Positions 17,843-26,518 are shown, counted from the first letter of the stretch. The stretch is DNA of 64,000 nucleotides from Mycoplana azooxidifex (GCF_014196765.1 NZ_JACIEE010000007.1:248001-312000); one strand, 5' to 3'. Notes: a model not told the origin generated them from the sequence alone. Program-made: numbers and translations.

Positions 17843-18931
17843 TCAGGCGAACAGGACACAGACGGGGCTGCCGGTCTCGTACGTTTCCCCTACCGGCGTC
17901 AGCGCGCCATCGTCCTGATCGATCGAGAACACCGACAGGCAATGGCCGTCCTGGTTGGCCGCGACCAGATAGTGGCCACTCGGATCGATCGCGAAGTCGC
18001 GCGGCGCCGCACCCCGGGTAGAGTACCAGCCGAGCCGCTTCAGCGAGCCTTCCACGGGATCGGCCTCGAAGGCGGCGATTGTGTCGTGACCCCGGTTGGA
18101 GGCATAGACAAAGCGGCCGCCGGGGTGGACGCGGATCGCCGCGCAGGCGGAATGGCCTTCGAAGCCGTCCGGCAGGGTGGGAGCCTCGTCGAGCAGCCGG
18201 ATTTCCGTGTCCGAATAGGCATAACAGCTCACCGAGCAGCCGAGCTCGTGGACGACGAAGACCTTCGTCGCATCGATCGAAAACGCCAGGTGCCGCGGCA
18301 TGTGGCTGCCCTTCGTCTTCACCACGAGGTCCGGCAGCGGATCGATCAGCGTACGCCCGATCGCATGCCGGGCGATTTCATCGGTTCCCGCGTCGCAGAC
18401 GAGAACCTTGCTGCCGTCCGGCGTGACCGTCGCCTGGTGGACATGCGGCCCCTCCTGCCGGCTTTCGTTGGGCCCGGTGCCGCGGCGCTGCAGGTTCGTC
18501 GCAACGCCGGTCGGCACGCCGGCCGCGTCGAGCGCGCAGGTGAGCAGGTTGCCGCTCACGTAGTTGGAGACAAAGATCCTTCGGCCGTCCCGATCGAGCG
18601 AAACATGGCACGGGCAATCGCCTGCAGCGCCCACGCGGGCAAGAACCTCCATGTCACCGGTGCGCGGGTCTAGGCTCAGTGCCACGGCCGACGCCCCGTC
18701 CGTCTCCAGCAGTTCCTCCACCGCGTAGAGCATGCGGTGCCCGGCGGCCAGCGCCAGATAGGTCGGATTGCGCAGTTCCGTGAAGCACGATACCGGCGTG
18801 ATGCGTCCTGTATCGGCTGAAAGACGCAGAACGCTGATCCCCTGCCCGCGCGCCGCCACATGCGGCAGGGAGTGGGTGTAGCTGCCGACAATCAGGGTGA
18901 ACGCGTCGGGCGGGGTTGTCTGTTCTGCCAT
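17843..18931 (-). CDS. Lactonase-family beta-propeller protein (Pgl-like)
   Basis: A 362-residue protein of the seven-bladed 6-phosphogluconolactonase/lactonase family: repeated blades such as GRRIFVSNYVSGNLLTCALD and GRFVYASNRGHDTIAAFEAD are present. No signal peptide is seen, so a cytoplasmic sugar-lactone hydrolase is the simplest guess. The start was set at the ATG behind GGAGGAAG; a GTG six codons upstream is also possible. It is convergent with the IclR operon and is followed on the same strand, upstream, by the RND pump, 105 bases away. The natural lactone is unknown. Confidence 0.8.
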   Translation of the reverse strand: MAEQTTPPDAFTLIVGSYTHSLPHVAARGQGISVLRLSADTGRITPVSCFTELRNPTYLALAAGHRMLYAVEELLETDGASAVALSLDPRTGDMEVLARVGAAGDCPCHVSLDRDGRRIFVSNYVSGNLLTCALDAAGVPTGVATNLQRRGTGPNESRQEGPHVHQATVTPDGSKVLVCDAGTDEIARHAIGRTLIDPLPDLVVKTKGSHMPRHLAFSIDATKVFVVHELGCSVSCYAYSDTEIRLLDEAPTLPDGFEGHSACAAIRVHPGGRFVYASNRGHDTIAAFEADPVEGSLKRLGWYSTRGAAPRDFAIDPSGHYLVAANQDGHCLSVFSIDQDDGALTPVGETYETGSPVCVLFA

Positions 18932-19036
18932 CGTCAAAGCTTCCTCCACGCAACGGGCGACGCGGGCGCCCGCGATCGTCCTGCGGCTTGTAGCCGGAAC
19001 GGCCGGAAGGTGGAAGCCTCCCCCTGCGACACCCGT

Positions 19037-22000
19037 TCAGCCGGGCAACAGCGCGCGCGAGGCCCTTTTGCCGGTGAGCCGTTGCACGGTCACAAACAGC
19101 AGCGGGACGAAGAATATGCCGAGGATGGTTGCGAAGATCATGCCGCCCATCACGCCGATGCCGATCGCGTTCTGGGCCGCCGAACCCGCCCCGGTGGCGC
19201 GCGCCAGCGGCAGCACGCCGAGAATGAAGGCGAGCGAGGTCATGACGATGGGCCGTAGCCGGAGGCGAGCCGCCTCCGTCACCGCCTCGACCGCGGTCTT
19301 GCCGCGCTCCATCAGGTCTTTCGCGAATTCCACGATGAGAATGGCGTTCTTCGCCGTCAGCCCGATGGTCGTCAGCAATCCCACCTTGAAGTAGACGTCG
19401 TTCGACTGGTCGAACGCCGCTGCAAACAGCAAGGCCCCGAAGACGCCGACCGGGACGGCAAGAATGACGGAGAAGGGAATGGACCAGCTCTCGTAGAGGG
19501 CGGCAAGGCAAAGGAAGACCACGACGAGCGAGACCGCGTACAGCAGTGCCTCCTGCGAGCCCGCCAACCGTTCCTGGTAGGACAACCCGGACCACGACGA
19601 CGTATAGCCGCCGTCCAGGCCGGCGACGAGTTGCTCGGCCTCCGTCATCGCATCGCCGGAGCTCGAGCCCGGTGCCGCGGATCCGTTCATGGCGATCGCC
19701 GCGGTGCCGTTGAACCGGGCAAGGGAAGGCGAACCCTGCACCCATTCGGTCGTGGCAAAGGCGGTGAAGGGCACCATCTCGCCGTCGCCGTTGCGCACGG
19801 ACCATCGGTTGATGTCGTCGGGCTGCATGCGGAAAGGCGCGTCCGCCTGCACATACACCGGCTTGATCTCGCCCTTGTAGACGAAGTCATTGACGTTGGA
19901 TCCGGAGAAGGCGGTGGTGATGAGGCTGTTCAGGTCGCTGAGGCTGATGCCGAGCGCGCTCGCCTTTTCCTGGTCGATGTCGATCTTGAGCTGCGCCTCC
20001 AGCGTTCGGGTGTTGCCGCGGATGTCGGAGACGACGGCGTTCGACTGCGCGTTGTCGGCCAGCCGGTTGCTGGCCTCGATCAGCGCGTCCCGCCCCTTGT
20101 TGCCGGTGTCCTCCAGGTACATTGAGAAGCCGCTGCTCTGGCCGAGGCCCTGGATCGCCGGCGGCGCCAGGACGAAGACCTCAGCATCGCGGATCTTCCG
20201 GAAATGCGCCGAAGCACGCTGCTGAACCGCGGAAGCCGAAAGCCGGGCATCACTGCGCTGGTCGAAATCCTTCAGTCGCACGAACCCCATCGCCGCATTC
20301 TCGCCACTGGCGCCGAAGCCGAAGCCGAGCGTCATGAAGACGCTCTGAACGGCATCCTTCTCCTCGTTGAGATAATAGTCGCGCACCATGTCGATCACGG
20401 CCTGGGTGCGGGCTGCGTTGGCGCCGGAGGGCAGCGTGATCTGCGTCATCAGCACGCCCTGGTCCTCCTCCGGCAGAAACGAGGTGGGCAGTTTGGTATA
20501 GAGCCCGTAGGCGGCGGCCAGGAGAACGGCGAACACGGCGAACATGCGCAGCGGACGCCCGACCAGCCAGCCGACCGCCGCCGCATAGCGGTTGGTGGCA
20601 CGGTCGAATCCCCTGTCGAACCAGCCGAGCCAGCGGGCGATCGGGCCGCCATGGGTGGGCTTCAGGATCATGGCGCACAGCGCCGGCGTCAGGATGATGG
20701 CGACGAGCACCGAAAGCAGCATGGCGCTGGCGATCGTGACCGAGAACTGTCGGTAGATGACGCCGACCGAGCCCGAGAAGAAGGCCATGGGGATGAAGAC
20801 GGCCGTCAGCACCAGGGCGATGCCGATCAGCGCCCCGGTGATCTCGCCCATCGACCTTTCCGTCGCTTCGCGGGCCGAGACCTTGTCCTCGCGCATGATG
20901 CGCTCGACGTTCTCCACTACGACGATCGCATCGTCGACCAAAAGGCCGATCGCGAGCACCATGGCGAACATCGTCAGCATGTTGATCGAGTAGCCGAGCG
21001 CTGCCAGCACGCCGAAAGTCCCCAGCAGCACGACCGGAACGGCGATCATCGGGATGATGGTCGCGCGCAGGTTCTGCAGGAACAGCAGGAGCACCACGAA
21101 GACGAGCACGATGGCCTCGATCAGCGTGTGCACCACCTTCTCGATCGAGAGCTCGACAAAGGGCGTGGTCTCGTAGGAATAGGCGATCTCGACGCCCTCC
21201 GGAAGCGACCCCGCCAGGCTGTCCAGCTCGGCATGGACGAGGTCGGCTGTGGAAATGGCGTTCGCACCGGAGGCCAGCTGGACACCGAAGCCTGCCGCCG
21301 GCATGCCGTTGAAGGTCGAGCCCTGGCCATAGGTCTCGAGCCCGATCTCCACGCGTGCGACGTCGGCGAGCCGCACGACCGCGCCGTCGGAAGCCGTCTT
21401 GAGGATGATCCGCTCGAACTCGTCGACGGAGGTCATCTGGGTCCGCGCGATGATGCTGGCCTTCAGTTGCTGTCCCTTGACGACCGGTGTCGCTCCGATC
21501 GAACCGGCGGCGACCTGGACGTTCTGCGCGCCGATCGCCGCGGTGACGTCGCTTGGCACGATCTGGTACTTCTCCATCAGCGCCGGATCGAGCCAGATGC
21601 GCATGGCATAGCCCGAGCCGAACGACTGCACGGAGCCGACGCCGTCCAGCCGTTCGATGCGCTCTTCGATCTGGCTGGCCATGATGTCGGACAGCTGGTC
21701 GGAGGTGTAGCGGCCGTCCCGGGAAATGATGTTACCGATCATCAGGATGCCGGAGGGCGAGCGGCTGACGCGAACACCCTGGTCCTGGACGGATTCAGGC
21801 AGTTGCGATTCCACTCGCGACAGCTTGTTCTGCACCTCCACCTGCGCGAGTTCCGGATCGGTGCCGTTCGCGAAGGTGAGCGAGATCGACGCTGAGCCGG
21901 TGCTGGACGTGGACTCCATGTAGAGGAGGCCATCGAGTCCCGTCATCACGCTCTCGATCTTCTTCGTCACCGAATTCTCCACCGCCTCGGCGGTCGCGCC

Positions 22001-22177
22001 CTGATAGGTCGCGCTGACCCGCACCGTGACCGGTGCGATGTCCGGATACTGCGAGATGGAGAGGGAATAGATACCCATCACCCCTGCCAGCATCGTCGCG
22101 ATCGCCAGCACGATGGCGAAGACCGGACGGGCGATGAAGAAGCTGGCGATCGCATTGCGCGGCGCAGTGACGTTCAT
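19037..22177 (-). CDS. RND efflux pump inner-membrane transporter (HAE1 family)
   Basis: A 1046-residue AcrB/MexB-type proton-driven drug exporter. It has TM1 after FFIARPVFAIVLAIATMLAG, two large periplasmic loops, and the proton-relay Asp pair in GLLVDDAIVVVENV (AcrB D407/D408). GLTAKNAILIVEFAKD supplies the TM10 Lys. The gene is full length with no frameshift. It overlaps the adaptor gene as ATGA. No outer-membrane channel gene is nearby, so it probably uses a TolC-like protein encoded elsewhere. The substrate range cannot be told; the divergent TetR regulator suggests drug- or plant-compound-inducible expression. Confidence 0.95.
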   Translation of the reverse strand: MNVTAPRNAIASFFIARPVFAIVLAIATMLAGVMGIYSLSISQYPDIAPVTVRVSATYQGATAEAVENSVTKKIESVMTGLDGLLYMESTSSTGSASISLTFANGTDPELAQVEVQNKLSRVESQLPESVQDQGVRVSRSPSGILMIGNIISRDGRYTSDQLSDIMASQIEERIERLDGVGSVQSFGSGYAMRIWLDPALMEKYQIVPSDVTAAIGAQNVQVAAGSIGATPVVKGQQLKASIIARTQMTSVDEFERIILKTASDGAVVRLADVARVEIGLETYGQGSTFNGMPAAGFGVQLASGANAISTADLVHAELDSLAGSLPEGVEIAYSYETTPFVELSIEKVVHTLIEAIVLVFVVLLLFLQNLRATIIPMIAVPVVLLGTFGVLAALGYSINMLTMFAMVLAIGLLVDDAIVVVENVERIMREDKVSAREATERSMGEITGALIGIALVLTAVFIPMAFFSGSVGVIYRQFSVTIASAMLLSVLVAIILTPALCAMILKPTHGGPIARWLGWFDRGFDRATNRYAAAVGWLVGRPLRMFAVFAVLLAAAYGLYTKLPTSFLPEEDQGVLMTQITLPSGANAARTQAVIDMVRDYYLNEEKDAVQSVFMTLGFGFGASGENAAMGFVRLKDFDQRSDARLSASAVQQRASAHFRKIRDAEVFVLAPPAIQGLGQSSGFSMYLEDTGNKGRDALIEASNRLADNAQSNAVVSDIRGNTRTLEAQLKIDIDQEKASALGISLSDLNSLITTAFSGSNVNDFVYKGEIKPVYVQADAPFRMQPDDINRWSVRNGDGEMVPFTAFATTEWVQGSPSLARFNGTAAIAMNGSAAPGSSSGDAMTEAEQLVAGLDGGYTSSWSGLSYQERLAGSQEALLYAVSLVVVFLCLAALYESWSIPFSVILAVPVGVFGALLFAAAFDQSNDVYFKVGLLTTIGLTAKNAILIVEFAKDLMERGKTAVEAVTEAARLRLRPIVMTSLAFILGVLPLARATGAGSAAQNAIGIGVMGGMIFATILGIFFVPLLFVTVQRLTGKRASRALLPG

Positions 22178-23373
22178 TGAGCCGTCTCCTTGCCTGCTTC
22201 CGCCGCCTTCGGCTCAAGGTCCTGGCGGACCACGCCGTCGTCGTCGATGCTGGCTTCGACCGGCTCGACCTCGCTTCCATCCGAAATCTTCTGGAAGCCG
22301 TCGACGATCAGCCTGTCGCCCTCCTTCACGCCGTCGGTGACGACCCAGTCGTTTCCGACGGTGCCGCTGGTGATGATGACGTGCTGCTGCGCACGCCCTT
22401 CCGCCGATACGAGATATGCGGTCGCCTTGCCGTCATCGCCGCGCGTCACTGCCCGCTGGGGAACGAGGAACGCGTTCGTCATCGTCCCGAGATCGACGGT
22501 CGCGGAGACGAACATGCCCGGTATCAGCATCCGCTCGGCATTGGGGAACGTCGCTCGCACGGTAAACGTACCGGTCGACTGGCCGACGACCATGTCGATC
22601 AGCGAAATCTCACCCTGAGTATCGTAGGTCGTACCGTTCTCCAGCGTCAGCGTCACGGGGATCGGCGTCCCCGGCTTCCGGCCCAGCCGCCCCGATCTCA
22701 CCTCTTCGCGGATCCGCAGGAAGTTGGCGCTGGAATCCACCAGGTCGACATGGATGGGATCGACCTGGCGGATGGTCGCAAGCGCGTCCGTCTGGTTCTC
22801 GGTCACCAGCGCCCCGACGCTGACATTGGAGACGCCGATGACACCGCCGATCGGCGCACGGATCGTGGCGTAGTCCAGATTGATGCGTGCGGTCTCCAGA
22901 TCGGCCTTGGCGGCCTCCTGGTCCGCCTGGGCCTGCAGCAGGGAGGTTTGGGAATCATCGAGCGTCTGAGTGCTGACCGCGCGCGTCTGAAGCAGGGTCC
23001 GATTGCGATCGTAGGTGGTCTGCGCCCCCGCCGTTACCGCTTCAGCCTTCTTCAAGACCGCCTGGGCTGCCTCGAAAGACGCCTTGAACTTCGCGTCGTC
23101 GATCTCGTAGAGAACGTCGCCCGCCTTGACCTCGCGGCCCTCGGCAAAGGCGATCTTGCGGATGATGCCGTTCACCTGCGGGCGGACTTCGGCGGTGGCG
23201 TAAGCCACGACACGCCCGCGCAGACCGATGGTCCGCGGCACGGATTGCGGCTTCAGCGTGACGAAGCCGACCTCTGCCTTCGTGGGGGGCGGCCCTTCGC
23301 GGCCTTCCTGGGGGCTGCAGGCCGCCAGGAAGGAAAATACGCCAAGAAAGCCCAGTTTGGTCGCCAGTCTCAT
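22174..23373 (-). CDS. RND efflux periplasmic adaptor (membrane fusion protein)
   Basis: A 399-residue AcrA/MexA-type lipoprotein that links the transporter to the outer-membrane channel. The lipobox is LAAC near residue 19. The lipoyl half-motifs (GRVVAYATAEVRPQVNGII; FAEGREVKAGDVLYEIDD) flank an alpha-hairpin of typical RND length, followed by beta-barrel and membrane-proximal domains (TVRATFPNAERMLIPGMFV). The C-terminus is charged and Ala/Glu-rich. It is the first gene of the pump operon and faces the TetR gene, with a 142-base divergent promoter region between them. Confidence 0.95.
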   Translation of the reverse strand: MRLATKLGFLGVFSFLAACSPQEGREGPPPTKAEVGFVTLKPQSVPRTIGLRGRVVAYATAEVRPQVNGIIRKIAFAEGREVKAGDVLYEIDDAKFKASFEAAQAVLKKAEAVTAGAQTTYDRNRTLLQTRAVSTQTLDDSQTSLLQAQADQEAAKADLETARINLDYATIRAPIGGVIGVSNVSVGALVTENQTDALATIRQVDPIHVDLVDSSANFLRIREEVRSGRLGRKPGTPIPVTLTLENGTTYDTQGEISLIDMVVGQSTGTFTVRATFPNAERMLIPGMFVSATVDLGTMTNAFLVPQRAVTRGDDGKATAYLVSAEGRAQQHVIITSGTVGNDWVVTDGVKEGDRLIVDGFQKISDGSEVEPVEASIDDDGVVRQDLEPKAAEAGKETAQ

Positions 23374-23454
23374 GCCGCAGATCGCCTCGTTTCGTATCGG
23401 TTCCGCTCGCGCCGACGTCCCCGGTCATGGCAGACGGTCGGCCCGGCGATGTTT

Positions 23455-23480
23455 ACAGTAATGCTGATTACGATTATTGT
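23455..23480. promoter_or_regulatory. Probable TetR operator between pump and regulator
   Basis: ACAGTAAT (23455-23462) and ATTATTGT (23473-23480) form an inverted repeat with one mismatch in eight and a ten-base spacer, in the AT-rich centre of the divergent region. AcrR/TtgR-type operators have comparable size and placement. Confidence 0.5.
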
Positions 23481-23515
23481 GAGGCTGATCGGATGTCAAT
23501 TCGCGGAAGGTGAGA

Positions 23516-24172
23516 ATGAGCGCAGAGCCGGGACAGAAACCCGCACGCGGTCGGCGTGGCCGGCCGAAGGTCGCCTCGGACGCCACCCACAGGGAGGCCG
23601 TGACCAGGGCTGCATGGACCTGCTTTCTGGAACGCGGATACGGCCGGACGACGATGGGGGACGTGGCTGCCGTCGCCCACATGTCGCTCAGCACGATCTA
23701 CCGGTTCTTTCCCAGCAAGACGGGCCTCTTTTCCGCCGTCGTTGCCCTTCATCGGCAAAGCATGCTGGCCCTGCCGGGCGCCTATGACGATCTTCCGCTG
23801 GACGTGGCCCTGGGCCGGATCTTCCAGATCGATCTCGATGACGAGGCCAGAAGGCAGCGCGAGGCATTGATGACGATGCTTCTGGTCGAATCGCGCCAGT
23901 TTCCGGAACTGGAGACGCTGCTTCACGAACAGGGCCCCCAGCATGCGCAGAGGCTGCTGGCCGAGTGGCTGGAGCACCAGCAAAGGTTGAGCCGCCTCGC
24001 CGTGCCCGATGCCGGCACTGCTGCCAGGATGCTAATGGACGTCGTTTTCGGCGCCACGTCGCTGAAGTCCACGGACGCCCCGCAATGGCCGGGCGGTGAC
24101 GACCGCCCCGCCTATCTCCGGCACTGTTTTTCCATGATCGCCGAGGGGTTGAAGCCGCGCGACACGGCCTGA
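23516..24172 (+). CDS. TetR-family repressor of the RND pump
   Basis: A 218-residue TetR regulator. A basic N-terminal arm (GRRGRP) is followed by the helix-turn-helix (TTMGDVAAVAHMSLSTIYRFFPSK) and a ligand-binding domain with the TetR_C pattern of AefR/AcrR-like proteins. The ATG was chosen behind GGAAGG; a GTG two codons earlier is an alternative. Divergent placement beside the pump is the usual arrangement for a ligand-released repressor. Confidence 0.88.
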   Translation: MSAEPGQKPARGRRGRPKVASDATHREAVTRAAWTCFLERGYGRTTMGDVAAVAHMSLSTIYRFFPSKTGLFSAVVALHRQSMLALPGAYDDLPLDVALGRIFQIDLDDEARRQREALMTMLLVESRQFPELETLLHEQGPQHAQRLLAEWLEHQQRLSRLAVPDAGTAARMLMDVVFGATSLKSTDAPQWPGGDDRPAYLRHCFSMIAEGLKPRDTA

Positions 24173-24174
24173 TC

Positions 24175-24300
24175 TATCCCGGCGGCTGTGCCGACGTCGC
24201 CCATCATGTCCTGATCGCCGACGATCAATGGCCCGTCCACCTCCACGCTGACCTCCACGCCGCCGCGCTCGAGGCCGCCATGGGCGGACAGCCGTTGTAG
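24175..24300 (-). pseudogene. Possible LysR effector-domain remnant
   Basis: Read on the minus strand, this gap encodes a stretch with EVDGPLIVGDQDMM, which resembles the conserved middle of LysR effector domains (V-x-GPL-x-x-ND-x-x-MM). Sequence on either side does not continue the fold and there is no start signal. It may be a decayed regulator fragment left by rearrangement. The call rests on a short resemblance only. Confidence 0.3.
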
Positions 24301-24313
24301 GTCCATCTTTTTC

Positions 24314-24329
24314 TTGACAGATCGTTCCA
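24314..24329. promoter_or_regulatory. Probable TetR operator before the second TetR gene
   Basis: TTGACAGATCGTTCCA matches, at 12 of 16 positions, the reverse complement of the site at 24940. It overlaps a -35-like TTGACA; the best -10 (TATGTC, 17 bases on) would put the transcript start at or next to the ATG of the regulator gene, suggesting a very short leader. Confidence 0.45.
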
Positions 24330-24348
24330 GAGTTCCTATGTCACGCTC

Positions 24349-24915
24349 ATGGCAAGGGCAAAGGAATTCGACAAGGAAGCAGCCGTGGACGCCGCGATCG
24401 GCGCTTTCCGCGAACACGGCTTCGAAGGCACCTCGACAGGCATGCTTGTCGATGCCATGCGGATTGGCCGGCAAAGTCTCTACGATACCTTCGGGGACAA
24501 GTGGCAACTCTACCGCGCTGCGGTCGAGCGCTACGCCGCCGGCGAAACAGAGGCGCATATCGCGGCGCTGCGCAGCGGGGCCAGCGCGCTCGACGGCATC
24601 CGCGCCATGCTGGCACGTGTCGTCCAGACTGCGGGGCAGAGCTGCCTCGGCATCGGGTCCATCTGTGAATTCGGCCAGAGCCGCCCGGACCTGTCGGCGC
24701 TGCACCAAGCCGCCGACCGTCGGTTGAAGCGGGCCGCCACGGAACGGATCATCGAGGCGCAGGCCGTCGGGGAGATCGACCGGGCCCTGTCTGCCGTGGC
24801 GGTGGCGGACTTTCTCTTCGCGAGCGTCGCCGCTATCCGCATTGCTGCCCGCGGCGGCGCCGATCGCGCGCATCTTCAATCGCTCAGCGAGATGACGCTG
24901 CGCGCGATGACGTGA
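24349..24915 (+). CDS. TetR-family transcriptional regulator
   Basis: A 188-residue TetR protein with the helix-turn-helix near residues 27-48 (TSTGMLVDAMRIGRQSLYDTFGDK). A Cys-containing segment (QSCLGIGSICEFG) sits in the ligand domain at a position where several electrophile-sensing TetR proteins carry Cys; redox or electrophile sensing is therefore possible but unproven. No good Shine-Dalgarno lies before the ATG. It precedes a dehydrogenase remnant and an SDR on the same strand, and matching operator-like sites sit before both transcription units. Confidence 0.85.
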   Translation: MARAKEFDKEAAVDAAIGAFREHGFEGTSTGMLVDAMRIGRQSLYDTFGDKWQLYRAAVERYAAGETEAHIAALRSGASALDGIRAMLARVVQTAGQSCLGIGSICEFGQSRPDLSALHQAADRRLKRAATERIIEAQAVGEIDRALSAVAVADFLFASVAAIRIAARGGADRAHLQSLSEMTLRAMT

Positions 24916-24939
24916 ACGTTCATTTTTTTTGTCCATTTC

Positions 24940-24955
24940 TGGACTGAACAGTCAA
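24940..24955. promoter_or_regulatory. Probable TetR operator before remnant-SDR unit
   Basis: TGGACTGAACAGTCAA contains the perfect inverted repeat GACTG-aa-CAGTC and pairs with the site at 24314. It lies 14 bases before the start codon of the next ORF, just after a run of eight T. Confidence 0.5.
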
Positions 24956-24968
24956 AAAGGAAACAAAC

Positions 24969-25124
24969 ATGAAAGCAGTCGACATGCCGAACCCGAAGAT
25001 CCTCGGCGTCGAAGGCGCTGACCGGGTGATCACCTTCGCGACCTTTCCGCTCGCCGAAGCCGCGAGTGCCCATGCCGACATGGAAAGCTGCCGCACGACC
25101 GGCAAACTCCTGCTCATTCTCTGA
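24969..25124 (+). pseudogene. Internally deleted zinc-type alcohol dehydrogenase/quinone reductase remnant
   Basis: A 51-codon ORF that begins MKAVDMP like an MDR-family reductase and then runs straight into what looks like that family's last ~30 residues (FPLAEAASAHADMESCRTTG then KLLLIL). The ~270 residues carrying the cofactor fold and catalytic site are missing. The simplest explanation is an in-frame internal deletion that joined the two ends. It keeps an operator, start and stop, and its stop shares one base with an upstream ATG of the SDR frame, so it may still be translated as a leader. A functional small protein cannot be excluded. Confidence 0.6.
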
Positions 25125-25135
25125 TGGAGAGAAAG

Positions 25136-25870
25136 ATGGAAAACAGAGATCAATCCCGGACAGCACTGGTTTTCGGTGGTTCGCGCGGCATCGGCGGTGC
25201 GATTGCGCAACGCCTTGCGGCAGACGGATTTCAGGTGGCGCTGACCTATGTCTCACGGCCGGAAAGAGCCGCGGAGGTGGTGTCAACAATCGAGGCCATG
25301 GGCGGTCGGGCGTTGGCGATCAGGGCCGATAGCGCCGAACCGGAAGAGATCCGTGCGGCCGTGGACCGTACGGTCGCGGAATTCGGTTCCCTGGACGTCG
25401 CCGTCGTTAATGCCGGCGTCCTGAAGATGGCGGCGCTCGCCGATTTCACGATCGAGGACCTCGACCTGTCGCTCAACGTGAATGTGCGCGGCGTCTATCT
25501 GGCAATCCAGGCGGCCGCCCGACAGATGCGCGATGGCGGCCGGATCATCACGATCGGCAGCAACACCGCATCAAGGACCGGATCCCCCGCCGGCACCGTC
25601 TATGCCATGACCAAGGCGGCGGTTGCGGCGATGACCAGGGGCATCGCCCTCGACCTGGCGCCCCGGCGGATCACGGTCAACAACATTCAGCCCGGACCGA
25701 CGGAAACCGACATGACAGCCGACATGATCACCGCCCTGAAGGACGTCATCCCCTTGAAGCGGGTCGGGCAGCCGAAAGAAATCGCCTCGCTCGCCTCATA
25801 CCTTGCAAGCGCGGAGGCAGGCTACATGACGGGCGCAAGCCTGACCATGGACGGGGGCTATATTCTCTGA
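25136..25870 (+). CDS. SDR-family oxidoreductase
   Basis: A 244-residue classical short-chain dehydrogenase: cofactor motif GGSRGIGGA, structural NAG (VVNAGVL), catalytic Ser in IGSNTAS, and YAMTK for Tyr/Lys. The Ser-Arg after beta-2 (TYVSRPERA) suggests NADP preference. The ATG is preceded by GGAGA at good spacing; an in-frame ATG four codons upstream is weaker. It is followed by a strong terminator. It is the only intact enzyme of the TetR-linked unit; the substrate is unknown, but electrophilic carbonyls are a reasonable guess. Confidence 0.88.
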   Translation: MENRDQSRTALVFGGSRGIGGAIAQRLAADGFQVALTYVSRPERAAEVVSTIEAMGGRALAIRADSAEPEEIRAAVDRTVAEFGSLDVAVVNAGVLKMAALADFTIEDLDLSLNVNVRGVYLAIQAAARQMRDGGRIITIGSNTASRTGSPAGTVYAMTKAAVAAMTRGIALDLAPRRITVNNIQPGPTETDMTADMITALKDVIPLKRVGQPKEIASLASYLASAEAGYMTGASLTMDGGYIL

Positions 25871-25910
25871 ACAGGCTGCCTTTGCCTGGAAAGGCGTGAA
25901 TGCCAGCAAG

Positions 25911-25940
25911 AGGGCGACCGCTTCATTCGGTCGCCCTTTT
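25911..25940. terminator. Intrinsic terminator shared by SDR and ohr units
   Basis: Perfect ten-base arms AGGGCGACCG and CGGTCGCCCT with a seven-base loop, followed by TTTT on the plus strand. It lies between convergent transcription units and may work in both directions. Confidence 0.88.
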
Positions 25941-25945
25941 GCCTG

Positions 25946-26080
25946 TCAGGCCTGCGGTCCAGCCGCGGTTGCGGCCGCGAGCAGACCGGCCAGTGGCGAC
26001 GGTTCCGGCGAGAAGACGTCATAGGCGCAAGGCGCTGCGAAGACGCCGGCTGCCAGCAAGCAGACGAGGATGCGTTTCAT
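25946..26080 (-). CDS. Small secreted peptide downstream of ohr (hypothetical)
   Basis: A 44-codon ORF too short for standard gene finding. It has a strong GGAGGT five bases before its ATG, starts MKRILVCLLAAGVFAAPCAY, a plausible signal peptide, and ends in an Ala-rich tail. It begins 22 bases after the ohr stop on the same strand and stops five bases before the terminator stem, so it fits exactly into the transcript end. No family is recognised. Secretion or membrane insertion is inferred from the hydrophobic N-terminus. Confidence 0.6.
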   Translation of the reverse strand: MKRILVCLLAAGVFAAPCAYDVFSPEPSPLAGLLAAATAAGPQA

Positions 26081-26101
26081 CGAGACCTCCGTCTTATTTA
26101 C

Positions 26102-26518
26102 TCAGACGACTGTCAGCACGACGTCGATATTGCCGCGCGTGGCCCTCGAATAGGGGCAGGTCTGGTGGGCCTGATCGACCAGTGCGCGGGCAATTTCCGG
26201 GTCGAGACCCGGCAGGCTGACGTTCAGGCGCGCCTGCAGGCCATAGGCGTCCCCGGTCTTGCCGAGGTCCACTTCCGCATCGACGGCGGTCTCGGCGGGC
26301 AGGCGGATCTTGCGCTCGGCCGCCGCAATGCCGAGGGCGCCGATGAAGCAGGCGGACCAGCCGGCGGCAAAGAGCTGCTCGGGATTGGTGCCGGGCTTGC
26401 CGCTGCCCGGCGGCGAAAGGCGGATATCGAGCTGCGCATCGTCGCTGCGCGCCGCGCCGTCGCGCCCGCCGGTGGTGTGGGTCTTGGCGGTATAGAGGAC
26501 TTTTTCGAGCTTCGTCAT
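26102..26518 (-). CDS. ohr: Organic hydroperoxide resistance protein Ohr
   Basis: A 138-residue OsmC/Ohr-family thiol peroxidase. Both redox cysteines are present: C57 in GWSACFIGAL and C121 in HQTCPYSRATRGNIDV. The family motif TGGRDG and the typical start MTKLEKVLYTAKTHTTGG are present, and AAGGAG precedes the ATG. Ohr reduces fatty-acid hydroperoxides using lipoylated proteins. No ohrR gene is adjacent, which is unusual, so control may come from an unlinked OhrR or another peroxide sensor. Length and sequence are typical. Confidence 0.95.
   Translation of the reverse strand: MTKLEKVLYTAKTHTTGGRDGAARSDDAQLDIRLSPPGSGKPGTNPEQLFAAGWSACFIGALGIAAAERKIRLPAETAVDAEVDLGKTGDAYGLQARLNVSLPGLDPEIARALVDQAHQTCPYSRATRGNIDVVLTVV

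Noticed and set aside
20204-21895. 563-codon plus-strand open frame inside the RND transporter
   Set aside because: Composition is Asp/His/Arg-rich as expected for an antisense frame; the minus strand encodes an intact AcrB-type protein.
24112-24936. Minus-strand frame covering the second TetR gene
   Set aside because: Most of it is antisense to TetR; only its end, between the genes, has LysR-like sequence and that part is listed separately as a weak remnant.
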